In this document: one piece after another, positions 15,101 to 27,100 of the stretch | Numbering within the stretch: position 1 is the stretch's first letter | Layout: every line of letters starts with the position of its first letter | Assembly: GCF_001597745.1 (NCBI RefSeq) | Contig: NZ_LUHJ01000050.1 | Coordinates: 50,091-114,090 of the forward strand | Direction of reading: 5' to 3' | Length of the DNA stretch: 64,000 nt | From: Anabaena sp. 4-3 | GTDB taxonomy: Bacteria > Cyanobacteriota > Cyanobacteriia > Cyanobacteriales > Nostocaceae | Position numbers and translations under genes: made by a program | The notes under the pieces: generated by a model | Told to the model about the DNA's origin: nothing | The model's database searches: none | What the model saw: the letters and a program-made list of their open reading frames with translations, nothing else

Positions 15101-18100
15101 AATCGTCAACAAACAGCCTTAACTTATGAACTCATAGCCCGATTAAATGGCGATGTTGTCACCTTGCCAGCAACCTTTAACACAGATAATCAAAAAGCCA
15201 CATTTAATTGGCAACCCCAAGCTGGTGATGTTGGTAAAACCTATGAAATCATTGTCAGAATTAGTAACCCTCAAGGGGAATTATTAGATGAACAAACCTT
15301 TAATATTGGGGTACGGGCTAGTAATCAAGCTCCTGTTTTTAATCCCATCCCTGAGCAAATTGTCAATGAGGGACAGGAACTAATTGTTAATCTGAATCAA
15401 TACGTCAGTGATGCTGATAACGATACCTTAATTTTCACCGCCACAGATATTCCTGATAATGCTAGCCTTGACCCATTTACAGGGGAATTGCGGTGGATTC
15501 CTAACGCTTTCTCTGCTGGACAAGAAAGCATTTTCTTAACTGTCAGCGATGGGAATAAATCGGCATCCCAAGAACTAAAAATCAAGATTAACAATACTAA
15601 TCAAACTCCCGCTTTCCTTCCCTTACCTACACAACAGGGACGAGAAAATAATACTCTCCAATTTGCGGTAACTGCGGTAGATGCAGATGGCGAATCTCTC
15701 ACCTATGCCCTACTGTCGCCCTTACCGACAGGTGCAGTTTTTGACCCACAAACGCGCCTGTTCCGATGGACACCAAACTTTACACAAGCTGGGCAATATT
15801 TCCTCACCTTTGCGGCTTTTGATGCCATCAATGCCCAAGGAACAATTACTGTCAAGCTGGATATTGCCAATGTTAATCAAGCCCCGACAATTGAAGTTTC
15901 TAACCATCGGGCTGTAGTTGGTCAAAATCTGCAATTTACAGTGAAGGGTGAAGATAAAGATACAGGAACAACTTTAACTTATACCGCCGCTAAATTACCA
16001 GAAGGAGCAACTTTTAATTCTGCAACTGGCGAATTTAACTGGACACCTAACCCCGGTCAAATTGGTAATTATCAAGTTACCTTTAGTGTCAGTGATGGTG
16101 AGATTACAACCACAGAAACAGTATTAATTAGCAGTACCTTAACAGCACCGGAGATTCCTGTATTTATCGAACTAACACCAAGTTTCCCGGCTGTTCCTGA
16201 GCAACGTATTGTGATTAATGCTAAAGCCAACAGTTTGGCAGAAATTACCAACCTGACAATTAAAGTCAATGGTGTGGAAGTAGCGCGGGATATGTTAGGT
16301 AGGGGCATCTTTACCCCCAACACCCCTGGCAGTTATTTAGTAGAAGCCTGGGCTACAGATACAGATGGCTTTACTGGCTATACCAGTAAGGTTTTGAAGG
16401 TACAAAATGCTGAAGATATTACTGCCCCTGTCGTTAATTTTGCCTCTGGCTTAGATGGTGCAAGATTAACAGAATTAAAGGCAATTATTGGCAGTGTTGT
16501 TGATAGTAACTTGGATGAATGGCGGTTAGAAATTGCCGGATTTAATAGCAATAATTTTGTTACATTAGCCCGTGGAAATCAACCAGTTAATACAACGCTG
16601 ACGAATTTAGACCCGGCAAATTTGGCGAATGGTTTCTATCGCTTGCGGTTAACTGCTACAGATATAGGCGATCGCACCACCACCAAAGAAGCGATTATTG
16701 AAATTAACAGTACCACCAAAGCCCAACCAGTCCGCAACGAAACTGATTTAACAGTCAACTTAGGCGGAATTACCCTAAATCTCGTCCGCAGTTATGATCC
16801 GCTTGCTGCTAACACATCTAGCACTTTTGGCTATGGTTGGCGGTTAGCAAATCTCGATACCAACCTACAAACCAATGTACCGTTAACAGGAAGGGAAAAT
16901 TTAGGCGTTTATAGTTCCTTAGAAATCGGTACACGCCTATATCTCACCTTACCTGATGGTACAAGACGGGGCTTTACCTTCCAACCGCAAGCGCAAACCG
17001 TTAACGGGTTCACCTATTACAAACCAGCTTGGGTAGCAGATGCGGGTGTAAATTATACTCTGCAATCTGTTGACGCATTCTTAACCAAAGGTGGAACGAA
17101 ATTCTATGAACTGAAAACCGGACAACCTTACAACCCCAATAATTCCCTGTTTGCAGGTTACGCCTACAGCCTGACGGCTAATGATGGTACTGTGTATCAT
17201 TTAGATGCTAACGGGCGCGTTGTCCAGCAAATTCAAGGTAATACTATCCTCAACTTTAGTGATAGTGGTATTGTTGCTAATAATGGTGAATTTGTCCGTT
17301 TTGTTTGGGATGAAGCCGGACGTTTAACCCAAATTACCGCACCGGATGGTAGTGAGTTTATCTATCACTACGATAGTCTGGGTGACTTGGTGAATGTGCG
17401 GAATTTGGCTGAGGCTGTTTCTAGTCGTTATGGTTATTCTCAAACTCAACCCCATCGTCTCATCGTTGCAGTCGGACAAGATAGCGCAACTGATTTAGGT
17501 ACTAGCTATAAATTTAATGGTAATGTTGTCAACGGCAAGATTGAAACAACCCAGCAATATACTTTTAGTGTCCGCGAATCAGAACTACAAGGTACAACTA
17601 ATAATTTAGTAATTATTGGTGTGGAAATTAAAGCCACATCTGGGGATTTCTTGCCGAATATTCCCACCATTGACGGTGCAAGACTGGTATTTAACCAGCA
17701 AAATAGCGATAACAAGACTGTTTTGGCATTGTTTGCTATTAACCGGGCTGGTTTGTATGCACTGAATTTAACTGGTAATGCTAATGCTACAGGTGATTTT
17801 GATTTACGCTTGTTTGTAGCGGGAGATGTGAATTTAGATGAACGGGTGGATGGTGAGGATAGTGCATCCATGCAGTCTTTGTTAGGAAATGCACCCCTAA
17901 CATTAGATTATGATTTGAACCGTAATGGTGTGGTGGATGCGCTTGACTTGCAAATTCTCGGTCAAAACCTGGGTTTTGTGGCTAATCGTCCACCAAGTTT
18001 AGCTAACCTACCTCCAGAAATTCTGACTCACACAGATTTAGCGGTAACAATTCCTTTATCTGTGTTTGGTAGTGATCCTGATGGCGATCGCGTTTACTAC

Positions 18101-21100
18101 CGAGTAATTAAAGATGCCACCACTCCAGTGAATGGCGATGTCAACCTCAGTCCCAATGGACAAGGTGCTATCTTTACCCCCGATACTGGTTACAATGGCA
18201 ACGCCAGCTTTAAACTTGTTGCTGATGATGGTTATAATACCTCCGGTGCGGGATTCTTCTCTGTCCGAGTTAGTGACGCGCCTCTGATTCATCTAGATTT
18301 CCTAGAACGTAATCCCCGTCTATTCTCAGGTCAAACCGCCAAGTTAACTGTCTTTGGTAACTTTGCTGACCAAAGTAATGTCCTATTACCAGCTTCCTAT
18401 CTACAATTTACTTCTACTAACTCCGCCGCCGCTATTGTCTCCAGCACAGGTGTAGTGACTGGTATTAGCAACGGTACAGGTGTTATCCGAGTCAGCAAGA
18501 ACGGTATTCAAGCTGCTACTGCTTTCATGGTCGGTGCTGCCCAAAACATTGCTAGTCAAATCTTGGGAATTACAGGTATAGACCCCTATCCTAACTCTGT
18601 CACCCTCAACCTGAATGGTGGTACTCGTCAACTAGACCTGAATTACGGCGATAACATTAAAATTACCCAAGGTAGCCAAGGCACAGTATATTATGTCACC
18701 AATCCGCAAATAGTAGAAGTTAGTGCAGATGGACTAATCACAGCCAAAGCCGAAGGTGAAACAACTGTCATTGCGATCAACAAGATGGCAGAAACTATTA
18801 TTCCTGTAAAAGTTGCTGCACCGAGTATTGGCGCGACTGCAATAGGTGTGACTGGTGGGGTTGTTCGTAGTGCGGAAGGTTTACAAGTTGCCGTTGCACC
18901 AGGGGCTTTACAAGCAAATACCACTGTTAACATTACACCCATCAATGCTAATGACCTCGGTCTACCTCTACCCACAGAAGGCTTAACCGTCGCCGCAGCT
19001 TTCCAACTAAACACAGGGAATCAAGCCATGAGTGTACCGGCGCAATTGGCTATTCCTGTATCTAATTTAGACCCTGGTTCATCAGTCGTTTTCTATCGTT
19101 CCTTCTCTGTCCCCAACTTGAATGGTGATGGTACAACTCAGCAAGTTTGGCTGGAGGTAGAAAAGGGTATTGTCGGTGCTGATGGTATTGCCCGCACTAC
19201 CTCTAGACCTTATCCTGGTGTCACCCATGATGGTACTTATATTGTAGCTGGTGCAGACCCCGGAAAAGTTAGGGAATTACAAGCCAGAATAGTATTTTCA
19301 CTGCCTTTGGTATTGGCTGGCGTGACTGCAATGGCAGTTTTACCGGGGCCTGGTGGTTTGCTGCTGGGTGCTATGTCTACCTTGGCGGCCGGGTTTGTGA
19401 TGACGTTACCTTTTGGTCAACGTGAGTTGAAGGTGGTGCAGTTCCTTCCTGAAGGTGGGTTACAGATAACTAACCACTTAGTAGAAATTAAGCCGGGTGC
19501 GATTGGGACGATTGAAATCAACGTTAACAATACTGCTAATATCGAGGGTGTTGATCCGGTTATCCAAGTCATCAAGGTTGACTTTGACAATCTTGCACCA
19601 CAATTGGTAATTCGGGGTGAGCGATTACAGTATGCTGATGAAAATGCGCCTTTGGTTGATGGACGCAAACTAGGCACGGTTAAGGAAGATATTGAAGTTG
19701 TCTTTTTACCGGGTGGGTTAGAAAATGGTCAACTTAGACAAGTTCGCGTCCAAGCTGAGAGTATTCAAACTTTAAGCAACGGTTTACAGGAATTACGTTT
19801 TAATATTCCGCAAAATATTGTTCTCGGCACATCTAAGTTTTATGTGATTCGTAAAACTTCAGTTTTGAAAGCTGGCCCTGGTGGTATTCCCGAATGGGAT
19901 AACTCGGCAATTAGCAGCAGCAATGTAGGGTTCATTCAACCTGATGGGCGTTACGTATTTTCTGCGCTGGTGAGTGATCAAGTGGCGGTTATGGCTCCCA
20001 CTGAGCGGGTTAATCCCCTTAACCCCAACCAAATAGATGTGATTCCTGATTTATTAGCTCGCATTCCTGTAGGTGATCCGAATAAAGTAGACGGGGCGCG
20101 TCAAGTTGCTGTCACTGCTGATAATACCCGCGCTTATGTTACCTTGTTTGCTAGTGGCGCGATCGCTGTGATTGATACCTTAGCCCTACAACAAATAGAC
20201 GCTGTTCCTGATGTCGCTGGTGTAGCAGCAACCTTGGGGATAAATCAGATACAGTTACCTGTCGGTGCTGAACCTCACAGAATTGTCATTGATAACCGCG
20301 ATCGCTATGCTTATGTCACTGATGAAACTCAAGGGCGAATTTACGTCATTGACATTAATCCTTTCTCTCCCGCTTATCATCAATTAGTCAATATTATTGA
20401 TGTACCCGCCGCACCTCACGGTCTACATGGCATTGCGATTAGTGCTGATAATAATAGACTATTTGTAGCTGTACCAGGGGAACGCCGAGGTTCTCTGACT
20501 GCTGGCAATGTGACGGCTAAACCAGGCAATATTATTATTTACGACATCAGTAACGCTGATCAAAAATTTGCCAGTGGTTTCCCCATCCCAATTAGTCAAA
20601 TTTTAGAAGTAGGTGCAGAACCTTACGCCATTACGACCACCAATGACCCCAACATCATTACATTTACTAACTTCCTCTCAGATAATCAAGGCTTTGGAGT
20701 CTTGCGCCAGGTGGGTAGTAATATCTGGGAAGTGGAAAAATATATTAGTTTAAACCTGGGTTCTACCTTCGATAGCTTTGATGTGAATAATGCTAGGGGT
20801 ATTGCAGTCACAGGCGATCGCAAATTTGCCTTTGTCACCGGCTTTAACCGCTACATCCAAAATGACCCCTCCCATGACCCCAACTTCAGACCCAGCAACC
20901 CAGGCGGCGGTAATGTCGGTATTATATACGACCCATTTGGTCTGTATAATTCTCAAGGGCGTTCAGGCTTAGTTGCCGCTACTCGTTCCACACCTCTGGC
21001 GTTCCCAGATAACTTAGTTATTTCCGCCGATGAAAAGTATTTGTATGCTGCCTTTGGTGGTAATAACTTTGTCATGGTCTACGACCTACCCAAGTTAAGA

Positions 21101-24100
21101 CAGACAGTTGAAGAATACCTCAACTCGCAAAACGGTGTCGGTAGTTATACCTTAGACCGATTCCCCGTCAACGACCTCAACCACGCCATTGATCTCAGGG
21201 CTGACTACAGAATGGGTATCCTGGGCGGTGCTTTCCCCATTTTCTCCATTCCTGACTTAGACCCGAATACACCAGGAGTTCAAAACCCCAACGGGCCGAT
21301 TATTCCAGGTTATAACCCCCGTGGTTTAGCAGTTCAAAAAGATTTACTAGATTTGTCAATTAGTGTTTCTGGTACTATCGACACCAACACACCGGAATTT
21401 GAATGGTTTATTAGTGAACCTAATTTAGAAAGCACCCTGTATGTCAGTACATTTGGGCCAGGTGAAGGCTTATTCCCTGATGATACTAATCCCCCCCACA
21501 ATAACCGCATCCTCACTTATCAAGTTCTAGGTGGACAGCCAACCAAGTTTAAATTACCGCCAGCATTACAACTAACCGCCGGACAAACCTACTGGTGGGG
21601 TGTAGAAGTCAAAGGTAAAGATGGTCGCATTTATCGCCAGTATCAATCCTTCAATACTGCACCGATTGTTGGCAATCCTAACCAATTCTCAGCCGTCACA
21701 GTCATTACCCACGGCTTCCAGTTATCTTTGGGTGATAGCATACCAGCGTGGACTAAAGAATTAGCACAATACATTGATAAAGCTGGTGGAGATGGGGCAG
21801 TTATGGCTTATAACCGCTTCACCGGAGAATTTGAGACAGTAGACGGACAAACACCGCAACTCGGTAAACCGCTTACCCTGATTATGAACTGGGTGAAAGA
21901 ATCTGATATCAGTGATTCTGGTTTCTCGGAAGCTGCGGCGGATGCTTTCTTTGCGGCGTTGGTGAAACTGAATCAAAACCAAACACTAGGAACTAAAGAC
22001 AAAATCTTTACCTCCCCGCTTCATTTTCTTGCTCATAGCCGGGGTACGGTTGTCAACAGTGAGATTATCCAGCGTATTGGGACTTATTTCCCCGATGTCA
22101 AGACTATCCAGATGACAACTCTTGACCCCCATGATTTTGTTCAAGATTCTCTGGATGTGCCATTAGGGGATATTCTTCAGGGATTAAGTACAATTACTAA
22201 ACCCATACCTGTAGTTGGTACAGCCTTATCTTTTATTACAGGTAGTGCTTCTACATGGGCGAAGTTTGTGGGGACAAATCTGGAAACATTATATTATGCA
22301 GATTTTAAAGACCCGAATGTTACAGTTTGGAATAATATTCTCTTTGCTGATAACTATTACCAAAAGTTAGCCAGTGAAGCATCGGCTTCTTTAACTGACT
22401 TTACTTTAACCCCCAATGGACGGGGAATTGATGGTACAGATGTCAATCGTTTACTGGATGGTTCTACAGCATTTACTCAAGATGACATCAGAATTGCACT
22501 GACAATACCATACTTAAACACAACCATCGAGGCTAACTATGGTCTGGGTGGCCCTCATAGCCGTGTGTGGCGGTGGTATGCTGGGACAACTAATTTGCAA
22601 CTCCAGCAGTTTTCTGCTGATGACCCTGAGTATATTTTCCGTAAAGCCCAAAACGCCATCACTTATCCTGATGATTTTAAAGACTTTAACTTTACACTAC
22701 CTAACCCTTGGTATGTCTCTAATCCCAGTTCGCCCAGTTTCCCGCCATCTTGGGAAGGTAATGGTATTGGTTGGGCTTATTCAGTCTTAGGTGGTGCAAC
22801 ATATCTGCGTCCTGATTCCGGGTTTGCGGGTGTAGAAGTTACCTTTGATAACAGTGATGATGCTGACCAAGAAAGTGGTAAACCTGCGGTTGCGGATGTA
22901 TTTAACGGAGATTTTGAGTGGGGGACATTACATTTGCGCGATCGCTTCCCATTCTCCCACGAAATGCCCGGTTGGTCTTTCCACGGCGGAGAAGGCTTTA
23001 AAACTGTACTGTTAGACTCTAACATTGACTTAACAGCCGCCTTAGTTTTCCAAACCAATCCCAAAACAATTTTTAAAGGTTTACTAGAAAAAGTTTGGGA
23101 TAAATTAGCTGAACCAGTCCAAGCACTCATTGATAAAAAAGTCAACGACAAACTGGGAGAATTACCAGAGAAATGGCGCGAACCAGCCACAGAATTAGTT
23201 GATATTATCAGCGAAAAAGTCCCCGGCTTAGACAACGTTAAAGAATACGTTTTTGAGCAATTAGAAAGTCTTTGGGAAATGGAACCAAACTACTCTCTGT
23301 TAATGGGAGGTCAAAGCATTCTCAAAGCGATTTTTGAAATGGGTTCAACATTATTCACCGGGTCTTTAGGTGAAATTCTCACAGGCGAAAAACAAGAAAG
23401 TGTAATTGACAGTCTGGTTAATCTAGAACGCATCACCCATAATCGCCTGTACATTCCCACAACGGCGCAAGCAGTACAGTTTGATATTATTTCGCCTTTG
23501 TTAGTTGCTCCCAATTCCAGAGTAAATGTTTACTTCAATGGTGAAGCCGGAGAAATTAAAGAATCTGTGGTACTAACCCCAGCATTCTTTGAAACTAAAC
23601 GTTATTCAGTTCTTATCCCCGAAAGCTATAAAGGTAAAGTTGGGACAATTAGTTTTGAAGTAGAAAACTTTGAACAAAACTTCTTATTAGAAGACCCTCA
23701 AGGCTTTATTAGCCAGATGTTTTTCCTTGATAACATTACATTTGGTCAAGTCTTAGATAATGGTAATACACCGCCGAAGCTGACAATATTATCACCATTA
23801 GTAGTTGATGAAGGTGATTCATTAAAATTAACAGGTCAGTTTACCGATCCTGACACTGACCAAACCTGGAATTACTCAATTAACTGGAATGATTCTACCC
23901 CCCGTGCTGTTGGTCAAGTGACTGATATTGTTTCCGGTAGTGTAGTCCAAGGTACATTTTCAGGTACACATATCTATGCTGATAACCGTGGTACACATGG
24001 TAATGAAGATATCTATGATGTCGGTGTGCGGGTGACAGACAGTAAAGGTGGTGAAGACCTGAAATTTGTCAAGCTGGTAGTGCGTAACGTTGCCCCAACT

Positions 24101-27100
24101 TTAGCCAATGTGTATGATGAAGTTACTCTGGATGAAGGTCAAGAACTGGATTTAAGTAACTTCTTCAGCTTCACTGACCCTGGTTTTGGTGCTGGAGAAA
24201 CTTGGACTTATTCGATTAACTGGGGTGATGGCATAGTTAATAATGGTAATGTCACCAATGTTACCCCCGGTTCTATTGGAGTATTATCTCAAGGTGTGTT
24301 TGGCGGTAAACATATCTATGGTGATAGCAAACCAGACAACTCCCCATATATCATGACTGTAACTGTCAGAGATGATGACGGTGGAGAAGCGACTAAAACC
24401 ATAAAAGTCAACGTCCGCAACGTCACCCCAACTTTAACCGCAGTTACCAACCAAACTGTTAATGAAGGTCAATTACTGAATTTAGGTAACTTGGTGTTTA
24501 CCGACCCCGGTTTTGGTGCAACAGAGAACTGGAGTTATAGTGTTGACTGGGGTGATGGTAAGGTTGATAGTGGTAACGTCACTAATATTATTCCCGGTGC
24601 AGCAGGAACAGCTTCTAGAGGTTTCTTCAACCTCCAGCATATCTATGCAGATAACAAAGCTGATAATTCTCCCTACACGGTCACGGTAATTTTAAGTGAT
24701 GATGATGGTGGTACAAGTACGCAAACATTTAATGTTGATGTCTTGAACGTAGCTCCCACACTCTCTGTTATTCCTGGCTTTAAAGTCAAAGCCAATAACC
24801 AATTTACTATTCCTAGTCTTGGTAATTTTACAGACCCAGGTTTTGGCTCTACTGAGTCGTGGAGATATACTATTAATTGGGGTGACAACAGCACACCAAT
24901 TACCCAAGTAGCTACAGATATTGTTGCTGGTGCTGAAAATATCCTCAGTCGAGGTTCATTGTTTGGTTCTCATGCTTACCAAAATCCTGGTACATATCAA
25001 ATTGCGGTGACAGTCAGCGATGATGATGGTGGTGTTTCTCAGACTAAATATATTCCTGTTGAAGTAACAGCCGATCAGGATGATAATGTAGAAGACCCAG
25101 TAACTAGGGATAACTTACGGGTAACTTACGAAAATGACATCTTTACAGTTAATACCGTCCTCTCTGATCTAATTTCGCCCTTCACAGCCAGAATTAATTG
25201 GGGTGATGGTACAGTTGAAACTGTCTCCTTTGGTGCGGGTACACATAATGTCAGTTTCCAACACCGTTATTTAGATGACAACCCCACAACTTCTGCTGAG
25301 GATCGCTACACTATCAATATTTATCGAGACTATGGCATTAGCACCAGTTTGGCTTACACTGAAAATATCCTGGTGAGAAATAGAATACCAGTTGTGGATG
25401 CTGGTGTTGATCAAACTGTGGTGGTGGGTACACAAGTTAGATTTAATGGTTCTGTCACCGATGCTGGGACTCTGGATACTTTCCCGCTCATTTCCTGGGA
25501 CTTTGGGGATAACAGTTCTTATGTTTATAAAACTCTGACTCCCCTACATACTTACAATACTCCTGGTGTTTACACAGTTAAATTGCGTGTCGCTGATGAT
25601 GACAGTGGTTTAGGCGAAGATACCATACAAATTCGTGTAGTTGAATCGCTGCAAAATCAGGGACTAATAGCCAATGTGAATAGTTTAGAAATAGAGAAGT
25701 TAGCTTTAAGCTCGGCTTTTGAACCGGAATTAGGACTAAAATCTGCACAGACAATTAGCAGCTTATCGACTCTCAGCAACAATGCAATTATCTTGCAGGA
25801 AGGTGATTCTGCTACTACTAGCGTCTCTCAAACTTTGACTATTCCCCAAGGTTCGCAAATTCTGCAATTCCAATTACTGAATGTTAATTTAGGAACATCA
25901 ACAAATCTCAATCCTGGGGATGCTTTTGAGGTGCGTTTGTTCGATAACAATACAAATCAGCCATTGATTACACTTGATGGACTCAATCAAACTGACGCAC
26001 TGTTGAACATTCAGCCTGATGGTAGGGTGTATTTTGATGCTGGGGATGGTACGACTTCCGGTAAAGTTAAGATTACTGGGGCAATCAATTCAGGTGATAC
26101 AATTGCACTGAATACAACGCTAACTGTGAATATTGATGTTAGTGGTATTGCTGCCAATACTGAGGCAAAACTTTACTTTGATTTACTGGGGTTTGGCGAT
26201 CGCAACGGTTCTGTGACAATTGATAATATCCAATTACTGGACAGAACTAACCTAATACCCGTAGCTGGTGCTGATACTGTCAACACACAAATCAACAGTA
26301 TCTTAACGGTTCAGCCTAACGAACTGTTGCAAAATGATAATGATCCAAATGGCGATACTTTAAAAATTACCCGTGTCTATAATGCTATCAATGGCACTGT
26401 TGAACTAAACTTAGATGGTGCGATCGCCTTCACACCTACCCCAAACTATTACGGTATTGGCAGTTTTGTTTACTTAGTAGAAGATGGTTTTGGTGGTAGC
26501 ACTCAAGCCAAGGTAACAGTCAATATTAATCAAACGGGTAATAATTCACCCACAGCTAACGATGACACCATTACCACTGATGAAGACACCAGCATCATCA
26601 TTCCTATCCTCAACAATGACGGAGATGTCGATGGTAATGACACCATTAACTTAAATAGTATCGTCATCGAGACTCAACCCAGCAATGGTAACGTCACAGT
26701 TAACAATGATGGGACTGTAACTTACACCCCCAACCCCAACTTTAACGGGACTGACAACTTCACCTACACCGTCAAAGATAACCTTGGTGCAATTTCTCAA
26801 CCTGCGACTGTCACCGTCACCGTTAACGGTACATCTCTGATAATTACTGATGTTTCAGGTGATACTAACTTAAATGAAGGCGAAATTGGTAACTTCAGTG
26901 CTGTAGCTACCAGCGTTAATCATCAACCTCTGACCTATTACTGGGATTTTGGGGATGATACTGAGGTAGTAACTGGGCAAAATATCACCCATAAATTTGC
27001 AGACAACGGTAATTACAATGTCACGCTGACTGTTCAAGATGCTCAAGGGCGTTCTATTAGTCAAACTTTAGCAGTTGTGGTGAATAATGTTGCACCGATA

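Noticed and set aside
22777-23235. 152-codon minus-strand frame inside the giant gene
   Set aside because: Shadow of the coding frame; no family resemblance or start context.
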